Shown here: one piece after another, positions 15,568-25,124 of the stretch
Layout: the number at the start of each line of letters is the position of its first letter
How positions within the stretch are numbered: position 1 is the stretch's first letter
Assembly (NCBI GenBank): GCA_947252755.1
Contig: CAMXWV010000010.1
Coordinates: 1-64,000, forward strand
DNA from: an uncultured Dermabacter sp.
GTDB lineage: Bacteria; Actinomycetota; Actinomycetes; Actinomycetales; Dermabacteraceae
Direction of reading: 5' to 3'
Length of the DNA stretch: 64,000 nt
The notes under the pieces: model-generated
What the model was told of the DNA's origin: nothing
Database searches by the model: none
The model's input: only the letters and a program-made list of their open reading frames with translations
Made by a program: the position numbers and the translations under genes

Positions 15568-18500
15568 CCTTCCCTTCTGGTTCCTCCGATCCGTCTGACC
15601 TCCCTGGCCCCTCTGACCTTTCTGATCCTTCTGACCAGCGTTCGGCGCTGATCATCGCTTCAAGGTCTGCCCGGCTGCGGTGGCGGGTGATCTCCATGGT
15701 CCTCTCTGCCGCAACGTAGTGGAAGAATGTGCGGATCTTCGCCAGCGGCACCCCGGTGCGCTGATGCCAGGCAAGCCGATAGATGGACAGCTGCAGCGCT
15801 CGCGCATCCAACTCTGATCGGCTCGGCACCCGGCCCGTCTTCCAGTCAACGATCCACACACCCTCCGGGTCCTCCGGGTCGGGGAATACCGCGTCGATCA
15901 CGCCAACCGTCACCGCCGCGCCGAGCACTGCCGCGACAGGCTCTTCCACGGCAAGAGGCTTCATCCGCGCGAACGCGGACTGCTCGAATTTCTCTCGCAG
16001 CTGCGCAAGCGTTGTATCCGGGGCGTCATCATCCACCTCCTCCACCTCCAGCAGAGCGGCGTTGCTGGTGGCACGCTCCACCCACGCATGGAACTGAGTG
16101 CCGGTAGCTGCCTGAACGCCGGGCCGCTTCGGCAGCGGCCGCAGCATGTCCAGTGCACGGTCAGCCGTGTTCTCCTCAGCAAGTGCTACAAGGTCTGATG
16201 CGCTGAGCCGGAGCGGCAACTCCACGGTGCTGCGATCAGCACGGTCCTCATGGGCAGCAATCACCTGGTCAGCGCCGAGCGTGATCGCATCCGCTTCCCG
16301 GCCCTGGTTCACGTCCGTGCTTGCCGCATCCTCATCGGCGGCTGCTCCGGCCAGATCGCCGGCTGTCCGGCCTCGCTGGATGTCGTCGATGATCCGCTGG
16401 ACTTCTGCAGCGCGAGGGCTGGGCGCCTCTGGCCACTGAGCGGACGGCGGGTTTGAGGAAAGCGGGTTCTCCTCGGGGATCTCCGCGCTCGGCAGCTCGG
16501 TGAGCACGCCGGCGGCGAGCAGCTCGCCGAGGAATCGGGAGGGAGGCGCAGGCTTCGTGGCATCGGGCCGCCACGCGCTGGAGGTGAGCAGCAGGTCATG
16601 CTTCGCCCGGGTCAGCGCCACGTACATCAGGCGCCGCTCCTCACGTAGCCGCTCCTCGCCGTTGTTCAGGAAGAACTCTTCGATCACCTCCTCCAGACCC
16701 ACCTTGGTGGTGGGCTCTGCCCAGGCAAGCTCGCTGAGCAAGTGGGAGTCTCCCCGCAGTTCCGTGGGGATCGACGCGAACTCCATTGTGCCCAGCCATC
16801 CGTGGTCCTTCGGCCGCTTCAGGCCTGTGGCCTCGTCGGTGCCGTCGGTGCTGCGGGAGTCGTAGCTTGGGAAGGCGCCGTCGTTGAGGCCGGCGATCGC
16901 CACCATGTCCCACTCCAGGCCTTTGGCACCGTGCATCGTGGTGATTGTGACTGCATCCTCGGGGATGAGGGAGGCGTCCACTGCGGTGGCGAAGCCTGAT
17001 TCCTTCTGCTCGGTCACGGTGAGGAACGCCAGAAACGCAGCGAGGGAGCGTTCAGCGGTGCCGTCGTCATAGTCGGCCGCGGCGGTGCGGAACTCGTGCA
17101 GGTTTGCCAGCGCATAGGCAGGGTCGCGATCAGGGTCAGCGATCAGGGCAAGGTCCACGCCGAGCTCACGGATTGCCAGATCCACTTGGTCTGCGAGCGG
17201 CAGCGCTGAGTTCTGGCGAAGCCGCCGCAGCATGTCCCGCAGCTGCCGCACTCGCTGCTGTCCAGCGTCGGACATGCGCCGACCGGTCGCGTCCTGGAAG
17301 TCGTAGGGGACGGCAGCGTCGATCGCGTCGATCACCGTGAGGGAGGCCGCCGCATCATCGCTGCGACGGGCGACCGGGGTGCGCCGGCTCAGCTGCTTGG
17401 TCCACTCCCCCAGCACCGCGAGGTCATGGCGTGACAGGCAGAAGCGTGGACCGGCGAGCAGCCGCACCGCTGATGCTCCCGCGGCGGAGGAGTCCGCCGC
17501 TTCCAGCAGCGCCCGCACATCCGCCACTTCAGGCTGATTCAGCAGCCCTCCCCCGCCCACTGTGTGGTGCGGCAGCCCAGCGGCGGTGAGCGCCTCTTCC
17601 ACCAGCGGGATCATGCGGCGTGCGCGGATCAGAACGGCTGCGCTCGGAGCAGGGGCATCCCGCTGGGCCGGGTCAGCAGAGGCGAGTTCGCGGGCGTCTC
17701 GGATCCATGCCGCGATCGCTGCGGCTTCTTCTCGGCTTTCAGCGAACCGTTCGGCACGGATGCGGCCTGGGCCCGCGCCGGGGCGTGTGGTCAGCTCCGG
17801 AACGTTCACCGGATCATCGCTGCGGCTCAGCGGGCGGCTGATTGCGTTCGCGGCAGACAGCACCGCGGAGTCATTGCGCCACGAGGTGGACAGGGATCGC
17901 TGCAGCACCGGGGTGCTCTCGGTGCCGAAGCGCTCCACGAACGTGGTGAGGGAGGCTGCGGAAGCGCCGCGCCAGCCGTAGATCGCCTGGTTGGGATCTC
18001 CCACAGCAGTGGTGGCGTGGCCGCTGCCGAACAGGTCCGCGAGCAGCTGCAGCTGTGCCACGGAGGTGTCCTGGAACTCGTCCAGCAGCACCGCTGAGTA
18101 GCTGGAGCGCATCAGCGCCGGCACTTCAGGTGCGCGGGCGGCGATCTGTGCGGCAAGGGATACCTGGTCCGCGAAGTCGATCACGCAGCGTTCCCGTTTG
18201 ACCTGCTCAAACCGCTGCAGCATCGGCACCAGGTGGGCGCGCTGTTCAAGGATTCTCCACAGGCGCGCCACTGATTTCGGTGCCGCCGTGCGCCGGCCTT
18301 CCTCTTGCAACGGAAGGTTCTGGGTGTGCCGGTGGACCTCCCCCAGGTAGTCCTCCAGCTGTTCAGACTTGACGAGGTGGTCCGCCAGTGATCCGGCAAG
18401 GGAGGTAAGGGCGGAGGCGATGGTGGCCGGGCTTTGGGTAAATGGCAGAGCGCCAGGCCAGGTGGAGACGATGTCGTACGCCAGCTGCCAGCTCCCTGCC

Positions 18501-18991
18501 GGGCTGAGCACGGTGAAATCCGGGTCGATCCCGATCCGCAGAGCGTGTTCTTTCACCAGGTCCAGCGCGAACCCGTTGTAGGTCTGGACGGTGGGCCGCT
18601 GTCCGATCAGGTCATCTCGTGAGCGTTCCAGCGCCGGCGGCAGAGCCTCCCCTGCGTCTTCCAGGGCCGACGCGAGCGTCCGCAGCCGCCTGCTGATCCG
18701 CTCTTCAAGCTCGAAGGCGGCTTTTCGGGTGAAGGTGAGGCCAAGGATCTCCCGCGGCTCCATCAGGCCATTGGCGATGAGGAACAGCACGCGGGAACTC
18801 ATCGTCTCGGTTTTTCCGCTGCCGGCTCCGGCCACTACCAGCACCGGTGACAGCGGCGCTTCGATCACAGCGGCCTGCTCTGGGGTTGGGGTCGGCAGTC
18901 CCATCAGCGAGGCGAGCGCCTGCGCGGAGAAGCGGGGGCTGCCGTCAGCGGTGCCGGAGGCGCTGTGCGGGGATGATGCGGGCGCGGTCAT
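15551..18991 (-). CDS. adnB: AdnB-like UvrD/RecB-type helicase-nuclease
   Basis: A 1146-residue motor-nuclease of the AdnAB complex, which resects DNA double-strand ends. The SF1 motor has an intact Walker A AGAGSGKT (Lys60), motif II LLDEFQDTS, GDPNQAIYGWRGA, TTMHGAKGLEWD and LMYVALTRAKHD. The C-terminal RecB-type nuclease has GTQFHAWVE, the Asp of VIDAVFPD, then VDWKTG and QLSIYRLAW, the full metal site of the family. The C-terminal tail is Ser/Glu/Gly rich. ATG 18991 overlaps the adnA stop (ATGA). Compared with its partner upstream, this is the subunit with all ATPase residues, matching mycobacterial AdnB as the lead motor. Confidence 0.9.
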   Translation of the reverse strand: MTAPASSPHSASGTADGSPRFSAQALASLMGLPTPTPEQAAVIEAPLSPVLVVAGAGSGKTETMSSRVLFLIANGLMEPREILGLTFTRKAAFELEERISRRLRTLASALEDAGEALPPALERSRDDLIGQRPTVQTYNGFALDLVKEHALRIGIDPDFTVLSPAGSWQLAYDIVSTWPGALPFTQSPATIASALTSLAGSLADHLVKSEQLEDYLGEVHRHTQNLPLQEEGRRTAAPKSVARLWRILEQRAHLVPMLQRFEQVKRERCVIDFADQVSLAAQIAARAPEVPALMRSSYSAVLLDEFQDTSVAQLQLLADLFGSGHATTAVGDPNQAIYGWRGASAASLTTFVERFGTESTPVLQRSLSTSWRNDSAVLSAANAISRPLSRSDDPVNVPELTTRPGAGPGRIRAERFAESREEAAAIAAWIRDARELASADPAQRDAPAPSAAVLIRARRMIPLVEEALTAAGLPHHTVGGGGLLNQPEVADVRALLEAADSSAAGASAVRLLAGPRFCLSRHDLAVLGEWTKQLSRRTPVARRSDDAAASLTVIDAIDAAVPYDFQDATGRRMSDAGQQRVRQLRDMLRRLRQNSALPLADQVDLAIRELGVDLALIADPDRDPAYALANLHEFRTAAADYDDGTAERSLAAFLAFLTVTEQKESGFATAVDASLIPEDAVTITTMHGAKGLEWDMVAIAGLNDGAFPSYDSRSTDGTDEATGLKRPKDHGWLGTMEFASIPTELRGDSHLLSELAWAEPTTKVGLEEVIEEFFLNNGEERLREERRLMYVALTRAKHDLLLTSSAWRPDATKPAPPSRFLGELLAAGVLTELPSAEIPEENPLSSNPPSAQWPEAPSPRAAEVQRIIDDIQRGRTAGDLAGAAADEDAASTDVNQGREADAITLGADQVIAAHEDRADRSTVELPLRLSASDLVALAEENTADRALDMLRPLPKRPGVQAATGTQFHAWVERATSNAALLEVEEVDDDAPDTTLAQLREKFEQSAFARMKPLAVEEPVAAVLGAAVTVGVIDAVFPDPEDPEGVWIVDWKTGRVPSRSELDARALQLSIYRLAWHQRTGVPLAKIRTFFHYVAAERTMEITRHRSRADLEAMISAERWSEGSERSEGPGRSDGSEEPEGKVSRES

Positions 18992-21900
18992 AGGAGCTGT
19001 TCCCCTTCGGCGTAGAGCGGGCAGGATGTTTTCACAGAGCAGCGTTTGCAGTGATGGTTCGGGATCAGCCGGATCTGCTCAGCACGCACTCGCTGATCGA
19101 TGGTCTCTACCAGTTCGGTGAACCACTGCGGGTTGGCATGGTCGGCAAGCGGTGCTTGGTGGCGGATCACTGCTTTCTTTGCGGAGGTGCCCACGTACAC
19201 GAGGGAGGCTCCAACGGCCTGCTGGCCGGTCTGGCGCTCACTGTCCAGGGGCTGCTCACCTTCCTGATACTGATCACCTGCCTGATGCTGGTCACGCCGG
19301 CGCTGGTCGGTGAGCAGCGCGTCGTGGGCGATGGCGGTCTGATAGGCGGCCAGCTGCAGATCCTCCATGGCTTGGTTCATCGTCTTCTCCCGGGTTCCGG
19401 TCTTGAAGTCCACAACGCGCACCCCGCCGGCTTCCGGTTCGATCCGGTCGATCACGCCGGTGAGGTCCACGCGTCCGAGCTGGAGCTGGAAGCGCTGCTC
19501 CACGGCGTTGACGTTCGGGTGTTCGGACAGGTAGGTGCCGAGCTTCTCCACCATTGTCAGTACCCGCTCCCATTGGGCGTTCTCGTTCCAGGTGGCATCA
19601 GGACCGGGTGGGTCCAGGTGTTCGGGCAGGTGCTGGAGGAGCGTGGTTGCGTCAGCAGTGGGGTGCTGTTCGGCAAGGGCGTGCAGGGCGGTGCCGATGC
19701 GCTGTGGGTCGGAGATCTCTCCGCTGTCTGCGAGCGGCTCGAGCAGGAAGGCGCGCACGCATTCGCGGGCGGTGTCCAGGCGTGATGGGGACAGGCGCTG
19801 GCGGTCAGTGGGGCGCAGCAGCGGCTCTTCGGAGGAGGGCGCCTGGTGGTACCAGGATTCGGGGGCCGCGCCGGCGATTCCGGCGGTGGCCAGGCGCTGC
19901 AGAGCCTGCAGCCGAGCTGTGCGAGCAGCCGGCTGCAGCTGCGGGTTGGTGAGATCTCGGCGAATCGCAGCGATCAGACGCCGCGCATCCGGATAGGGCC
20001 CGGGATCCTCCCCGGTGAGGATCGCATCTGCCCAGGTGGGAGCGCCGGCAGCGAACTCGGCGGTGAGTCGATGCAGCACCGACGGCTGCTGGGAGTCAGT
20101 GAGAACCGCGGAGACGAGCACACGGTCACGAGCGCGTGAGACGGCCGCAATGAACAGGCGTACTTCATCCATGAGCACGCTCTGGCGCTGCAGCGCTCGG
20201 ATGGTTTCCGGCGGTGTGCCGATCAGGCTCGGATCATCGGCGAGCAGGGCGAGGTCTGCTGCGCCAAGGATCGAGGATCGGATGCGCACATTCGGCCAGG
20301 CGCCGTCTTGGAGGCCGGCAATGATGACGGTGCTGACCTGGCTTCCGGCAAGCGCTGCGGGTGTGGTGACGCTCAGCTGGCCGCGCAGCTGACCCCGCGG
20401 GGTGAGCGAATCCTCAGGAACAGCCTGCTGGGCGATGTGGTCCAGGAACACGGTGATATCTGCATCGGGTTGGCGCTCCTGGTACCGGTCCGCAGCGGTG
20501 AACAGCGCGGTCATCGCATCCAGGCGGCGCTGCAGGAGCCCCGCGTGCATCCGCTGGGCTTCGGTCTCATCCTGAATCGATTCGGCCTGCCAGCGGCGGG
20601 CGCGCCCGGAGGCCTGCCACGCGGCCCACAGAGTGTCCAGAATGGACGGCTCGGGCAGCGCCCGTACGGCGTCCATCATGGAGCGGATCCGCAGCAGGGG
20701 GGCAAGCGCTCCCCGCACCCATTCACGGCGGTGCTCCGGTTGGCTCGCCTGCACCTCAGCCAGCAGGTTCAGGTTGGTCTCGGTCAGCGCACGCACCAGC
20801 AGCTGGTCGGAATGGGGGCCGTCCTGAACCGATTCCAGCAGCAGCCTCCGGATGGTTCGCAGCTGCATGTCATCAGCGTCAGTGAAGGCTCCGCGCAGCA
20901 GCCCGGTCGCAGCATCCGGGGTGAGGAGTGAGGGATCGAGCGCGGCGCGGATGAGAGTGCTGAGGGTGCCGATAATGGGAGCCTCGCGCAGCGGCACCGC
21001 GTGCGGCTCAGGCCGCACCGGAACGCCGTTGCGGATCAGCGCCTGGCTGAGCATGTCTGCTGCGGCGCTGGAGCGGCAGAGCACGGCGATGTCATCCAGG
21101 CTGGTGCCATGCTGGGCGCGCAGCGCGCGGATGATGCGGGCGATCTGCTCTGCTTCGTGGTCCTCGCTGCGAGCGGTGACGGCGCCGATCACACCCGGCT
21201 GAGCAGGATCGCAGTCAGCCTCACTCTGGCGCGGGCGCCGGCTGGCTGCCGGGGCGCCCGCCAGCGGCAGCCGCTGCCGCAGGGAATCGACGAGTTCTGT
21301 GATGCGGGGGTGCTGGGCGGGGGCGCCGTCCAGCACGATGGTCTCGAACCGGTCGGGGTGGGCGCTGAGCAGGCGTGCTGCAGCATCTGGAAGGCCGCCG
21401 CGGAAGGACTCCACAGCCTGGTCTGCGCTGGTGATGATGAGGGCGGGCACGCCGCGGCAGATGAGGGCGCTGATCAAGTCGGTGCCGGCGATCGTGAAGT
21501 CCTGCAGGCCATCCACAACGATCGCTTCGGGCAGGGCTGCATGCTCAGCAGTCACAATGAGCTGCTGGGCGCGTGCCATGAGGGCGCCGCCGTCCAGGCG
21601 CGGTCCTGCGTCCACAGCGGTGCGGGACTCCAGTGCGAGCACATCCGTGTAGGACTCGAGCATGCTCGCAGCAGTGGACCAGACGGGACGATTCGCACGC
21701 TGCGCTAGGTGTCGCAGCTGATCGCCGGAGAGCCCTCTTTCCTGTGCGCGGGCGATCACATCGCGCACCTCGGTGCGAAATCCCGCAAGCTGGTGGAGCG
21801 GGCCGCTGAGGGAGGTTGGCCAGTCCCATTCCTGCGTGCTCAGCAGCTCTTCGATGAGCGAGTCCTGTTCCGCACCGGTCACCAAACTCGGCTCTCCCTG

Positions 21901-22293
21901 ACTGTTCCGGAGGGAGTCGGTGCGGACCAGCGCAAACGCATACGCAGTCGGCGTGACCACCTGGGGCAGCTGGGGAACACTCCCAGTTGCAGAGTCAGGA
22001 CCCGCGGCGCTGCCGGCATCCGCGGCGCTTTCTGCTGCGAGGCCAGCCATCAGCAGGTTCCGCACGCCGGCGGCACGTTCCCGTGACGCGGTGAAGAAGC
22101 TGATCCTGCTTTCCTTCAGCGCCGAAAAGGCCCAGGTCACCGCGGTTGACGTGCCTCCTGATGCGGGCGGGGCGAACACCATGGCGCTGTGCCCGCTGAC
22201 CATGGCCCTGATCGTGCTCGCCTGGGCACAGGTGAGCTGCTCATCGCTCAACAGCTCCGGCGGCGCCTTCACCTGTGGCGGCACGATCTTCAT
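18988..22293 (-). CDS. adnA: AdnA-like helicase-nuclease subunit with degenerate motor
   Basis: The 1101-residue partner of AdnB. The motor domain is recognisable, but Walker A reads APPASGGT (Gly47 where the Lys should be) and motif II reads VVDGLQDF, lacking the catalytic Glu, so ATP hydrolysis is unlikely. The C-terminal nuclease domain keeps GTALHALAEQ, VIDRIEP, VVDFKTG and QLAAYQT. One Cys (SRLDTARECVRAFLLE) and a final CKRCSVKTSC cluster suggest an AddB-type Fe-S nuclease. Start: ATG 22293 with AAGGAG six bases before it. ATG 22365 with GGAG is an alternative, adding 24 residues. The gene is divergent from the TetR gene. Confidence 0.88.
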   Translation of the reverse strand: MKIVPPQVKAPPELLSDEQLTCAQASTIRAMVSGHSAMVFAPPASGGTSTAVTWAFSALKESRISFFTASRERAAGVRNLLMAGLAAESAADAGSAAGPDSATGSVPQLPQVVTPTAYAFALVRTDSLRNSQGEPSLVTGAEQDSLIEELLSTQEWDWPTSLSGPLHQLAGFRTEVRDVIARAQERGLSGDQLRHLAQRANRPVWSTAASMLESYTDVLALESRTAVDAGPRLDGGALMARAQQLIVTAEHAALPEAIVVDGLQDFTIAGTDLISALICRGVPALIITSADQAVESFRGGLPDAAARLLSAHPDRFETIVLDGAPAQHPRITELVDSLRQRLPLAGAPAASRRPRQSEADCDPAQPGVIGAVTARSEDHEAEQIARIIRALRAQHGTSLDDIAVLCRSSAAADMLSQALIRNGVPVRPEPHAVPLREAPIIGTLSTLIRAALDPSLLTPDAATGLLRGAFTDADDMQLRTIRRLLLESVQDGPHSDQLLVRALTETNLNLLAEVQASQPEHRREWVRGALAPLLRIRSMMDAVRALPEPSILDTLWAAWQASGRARRWQAESIQDETEAQRMHAGLLQRRLDAMTALFTAADRYQERQPDADITVFLDHIAQQAVPEDSLTPRGQLRGQLSVTTPAALAGSQVSTVIIAGLQDGAWPNVRIRSSILGAADLALLADDPSLIGTPPETIRALQRQSVLMDEVRLFIAAVSRARDRVLVSAVLTDSQQPSVLHRLTAEFAAGAPTWADAILTGEDPGPYPDARRLIAAIRRDLTNPQLQPAARTARLQALQRLATAGIAGAAPESWYHQAPSSEEPLLRPTDRQRLSPSRLDTARECVRAFLLEPLADSGEISDPQRIGTALHALAEQHPTADATTLLQHLPEHLDPPGPDATWNENAQWERVLTMVEKLGTYLSEHPNVNAVEQRFQLQLGRVDLTGVIDRIEPEAGGVRVVDFKTGTREKTMNQAMEDLQLAAYQTAIAHDALLTDQRRRDQHQAGDQYQEGEQPLDSERQTGQQAVGASLVYVGTSAKKAVIRHQAPLADHANPQWFTELVETIDQRVRAEQIRLIPNHHCKRCSVKTSCPLYAEGEQLL

Positions 22294-22404
22294 GGTCTGC
22301 TCCTTGTGCTGGCCGGTCACCCGGGGAACCCTTCCAGACTCCACCCAATCATTGTTCTGCGACATTTAAAGCTCCGCGACAGTCACACCTGTGGAGAGCA
22401 TGCC

Positions 22405-23085
22405 ATGACCTCACCGGAGACTCCGAAGTACGACTCCGGTCCCCGCCAGGATCCCGGAGCAGCGGGAAGCACCCGCATGCCGCGCGCTCAGCGCCGCGCG
22501 CAGCTCCTGCGCATCGCCGCCATCGAGTTCGGAGAGCGCGGCTTCCACGGCACATCCATGGCGGAGATCGCGTCGGCCGCAGGCATCACAAAACCGGTGC
22601 TCTACCAGCATTTCGCCTCCAAGGAGGCGCTGTATACCGCGGTGATCACCGCGATCGGCGACTACCTGGATGAACAGATCTCCCATTACACCGATCCGGA
22701 TGCTTCCACCGAGCAGCGGGTTCGCAACGGTGTGGTCATGTACTTCGATCTGGTGGCGCACCAGCACGGGACCATGCAGCTGTTCTTCGGCAAGGATCAT
22801 GTCTCAGATTCGGTGCAGGCGGAGATCCAGCATGTGCAGGCTGGGGCAGCCAGGCGCCTGGGGAACGTGTTCGCCTCGGTGCGGTCACTGGATTCTGAGA
22901 CTGCTCTGACCCTCGGCCACCTGTTCATCGGTGCGGTGCAGTCCGCTGCGCATCGGTACGCGTGCGCGGCACCGGCGATGCGCGAACGCGTGATCACAGA
23001 GACCACGCAGCTGCTCTCCCACGGCCTGGTCTCCTTCGGCGACGCGGCGGGCGGCACAGCGGAACACCAGCACTCGGCTGAGTGA
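22405..23085 (+). CDS. TetR/AcrR family transcriptional regulator
   Basis: A 226-residue regulator. The N-terminal DNA-binding domain (about 25-75) contains RRAQLLRIAAIEFGERGF and the helix-turn-helix MAEIASAAGITKPVLYQHF; the rest is an all-helical ligand-binding and dimerisation domain. ATG 22405 has GGAGAG six bases upstream. It is divergent from adnA and upstream of DUF3107, the same position as the mycobacterial TetR gene next to the DUF3107 gene. The ligand is unknown. Autoregulation through the short divergent spacer is possible, but I see only a 4-base dyad there. Confidence 0.92.
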   Translation: MTSPETPKYDSGPRQDPGAAGSTRMPRAQRRAQLLRIAAIEFGERGFHGTSMAEIASAAGITKPVLYQHFASKEALYTAVITAIGDYLDEQISHYTDPDASTEQRVRNGVVMYFDLVAHQHGTMQLFFGKDHVSDSVQAEIQHVQAGAARRLGNVFASVRSLDSETALTLGHLFIGAVQSAAHRYACAAPAMRERVITETTQLLSHGLVSFGDAAGGTAEHQHSAE

Positions 23086-23250
23086 CGCTGACCGCGCGTT
23101 CGGCGCTTCCCTCGGAACCAGCGAGTACAGTGGGAATCTGCCAGTAGATTCTCGTGCGCTGACCGCGCACGTCGGCGCCCTCCCGCCCCCCGCCCTGCGC
23201 GGCCGCGGATGCTCTGGGCGCGTATCGATCAGATATGAAGGAAGAACCCC

Positions 23251-23472
23251 ATGGAACTTCGCATCGGTGTGCAGCACAGCCCGCATGAGATCACCATTGA
23301 GAGCGAGCTGTCCGCTGAGGAGCTTGCTGACCAGGTCACCGCTGCTGTTGCTGACTCGAGCCTGCTCCGCATCGAGGGCCCCAACGGCCGTGTGGTCATG
23401 GTGCCGGGCGCGAAGATCTCCTACGTCGAATACTCGGCGGAGGGCCCGCGCCGGGTCGGCTTCCTCGGATGA
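23251..23472 (+). CDS. DUF3107 family protein
   Basis: A 73-residue actinobacterial protein matching the DUF3107 family in length and pattern: beta-strand start MELRIGVQHSPHEI, a helix SAEELADQVTAAVAD and the closing strand KISYVEY. The ATG follows GAAGGAAG. Its stop overlaps the start of the DEAD-box helicase gene (ATGA), so the two are co-translated, which hints at a shared RNA-related role, though none is proven. The 165 bases upstream hold a possible TACAGT -10 at 23126-23131 and an imperfect direct repeat. Confidence 0.92.
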   Translation: MELRIGVQHSPHEITIESELSAEELADQVTAAVADSSLLRIEGPNGRVVMVPGAKISYVEYSAEGPRRVGFLG

Positions 23473-25034
23473 CACAAGAGAGCTTGAATTCTGTGACAGA
23501 ACTGAACCAGACGTTCGCGGACTTCGGTGTTCGCGACTCCATCGTGAGCGCCCTTGCCGACAAGGGCATCACCACCCCCTTCCCCATCCAGTCCATGACC
23601 CTGCCGGTCGCGCTGAAAGGCCGGGACATCATCGGCCAGGCGAAGACCGGAACCGGCAAAACCCTCGGCTTCGGCATCCCCGTGCTCGAAGCCGTGGTGG
23701 GGCCCGGCGAGGAAGGGGACACCACCGGCGGCGCGCCGCAGGCGCTCGTGGTGGTCCCCACCCGTGAACTCGCCATTCAGGTGTCCGATGACATCCACGC
23801 TGCGGCAGCCAAGCGCACGGTGCGCGTGCTGACCGTGTACGGCGGGCGCGCCTATGAGCCGCAGATCAACGCCCTGGAGAAAGGCGTTGAAGTGGTGGTG
23901 GGCACGCCCGGACGCCTGATCGATCTGATGCGCCAGAAGCACCTGGACCTCTCGAAGGTGCGGGTGGCGGTGCTGGACGAAGCTGACGAGATGCTCGATC
24001 TGGGCTTCCTCGAGGACATTGAGAAGATCCTGCGCAGTGTGCCGGCCAACCGCCAGACCATGCTGTTCTCAGCCACGATGCCCGCGCCGATCGTGTCCCT
24101 GGCCCGCCGCTTCATGCGCCAGCCCACGCACATCCGCGCCCACGACCCGGGCGATACGGCGCGCACGAAGGCTGATATCAAACAGCTCATCTACCAGGCG
24201 CACAAGCTGGACAAGAACGAGGTGCTGGCGCGCATTCTGCAGGCTGAGGGCCGCGGTCTGACCGTTGTGTTCACCCGCACCAAGCGGGATGCGGACCGCA
24301 CCGCCCAGGACCTGCAGGAGCGCGGCTTCGCAGCTGCTCCGCTGCACGGCGACCTTGGCCAGGGGGCACGTGAGCAGGCGCTGCGTGCTTTCCGCAACGG
24401 CAAGATCGACGTGCTCGTCGCCACCGATGTGGCCGCTCGCGGCATAGACGTCGAGGACGTCACGCACGTCATCAACTACACCGCGCCCGAGGATGACAAA
24501 ACCTACCTGCATCGCACCGGCCGCACCGGCCGCGCCGGCAAGCAGGGCACGGCGATCACGTTTGTGGACTGGGAGGATCTGGCGCGCTGGGCGCTGATCG
24601 CCAAGCAGCTCGGCCTGCCAGCGGAGGTGCCGGAAACCTACTCGACCTCTCCGCACCTGTTCACAGACCTGAACATCCCCGAAGGCGCACGGGGCAGGCT
24701 GCCCAAGCACAAGCGCACCCGCGAGGGCTTGGACGCCGAGCACATCGAGGACCTGGGCGGCCCGGATTCGCGCCGTTCCAGCACTCACAGCGGCCGCGGG
24801 GAGCGTGGCGGCCGTGGCCGCGGCTCCCGTAACGGAGGCTCGGGTCGCGGTGCGCGTCAGCGCACCCGGACTCGTCGCACCAGTGAGGCCGACGCGTCCG
24901 CTTCCACCACCGAGCCGGCAGCTGACGGCGCGGCCGGCGGTGAGGGAGCACCCAAGCGGCGCCGGCGCCGGCGCACGCGCCGCGTGAACGGCACAGTTGT
25001 GTCCACGCAGCAGACTGGTCCAGCTGACTCCTGA
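23469..25034 (+). CDS. DEAD-box ATP-dependent RNA helicase (RhlE/DeaD-like)
   Basis: A 521-residue RNA helicase. Q-motif TFADFGV with FPIQ, Walker A AKTGTGKT, PTRELAIQ, TPGRLIDL, DEAD box LDEADEMLDLGF, SAT, and the second-domain motifs VATDVAARGIDVEDVTHVINY and HRTGRTGRAG are complete. The last 110 residues are a basic, Arg/Gly-rich tail (GERGGRGRGSRNGG type) that binds RNA non-specifically, ending in RRRRRRTRRV. It would act in ribosome assembly or RNA decay, particularly in the cold. ATG 23469 overlaps the DUF3107 stop. The gene is convergent with marC, 90 bases away. Confidence 0.92.
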   Translation: MTQESLNSVTELNQTFADFGVRDSIVSALADKGITTPFPIQSMTLPVALKGRDIIGQAKTGTGKTLGFGIPVLEAVVGPGEEGDTTGGAPQALVVVPTRELAIQVSDDIHAAAAKRTVRVLTVYGGRAYEPQINALEKGVEVVVGTPGRLIDLMRQKHLDLSKVRVAVLDEADEMLDLGFLEDIEKILRSVPANRQTMLFSATMPAPIVSLARRFMRQPTHIRAHDPGDTARTKADIKQLIYQAHKLDKNEVLARILQAEGRGLTVVFTRTKRDADRTAQDLQERGFAAAPLHGDLGQGAREQALRAFRNGKIDVLVATDVAARGIDVEDVTHVINYTAPEDDKTYLHRTGRTGRAGKQGTAITFVDWEDLARWALIAKQLGLPAEVPETYSTSPHLFTDLNIPEGARGRLPKHKRTREGLDAEHIEDLGGPDSRRSSTHSGRGERGGRGRGSRNGGSGRGARQRTRTRRTSEADASASTTEPAADGAAGGEGAPKRRRRRRTRRVNGTVVSTQQTGPADS

Positions 25035-25124
25035 GCCAGCGCTGGCGCTGCCCAGCATGCTGTTCGCTGGCGGGAGTCGGCACCGGAATTGCCGCCGGTC
25101 CGGCTCTCGTCAGCGCGCCGTCAG

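Noticed and set aside
22366..22404. TetR operator in the adnA/TetR spacer
   Set aside because: Only a 4-base dyad (ACAG/CTGT) is visible, too short to claim.
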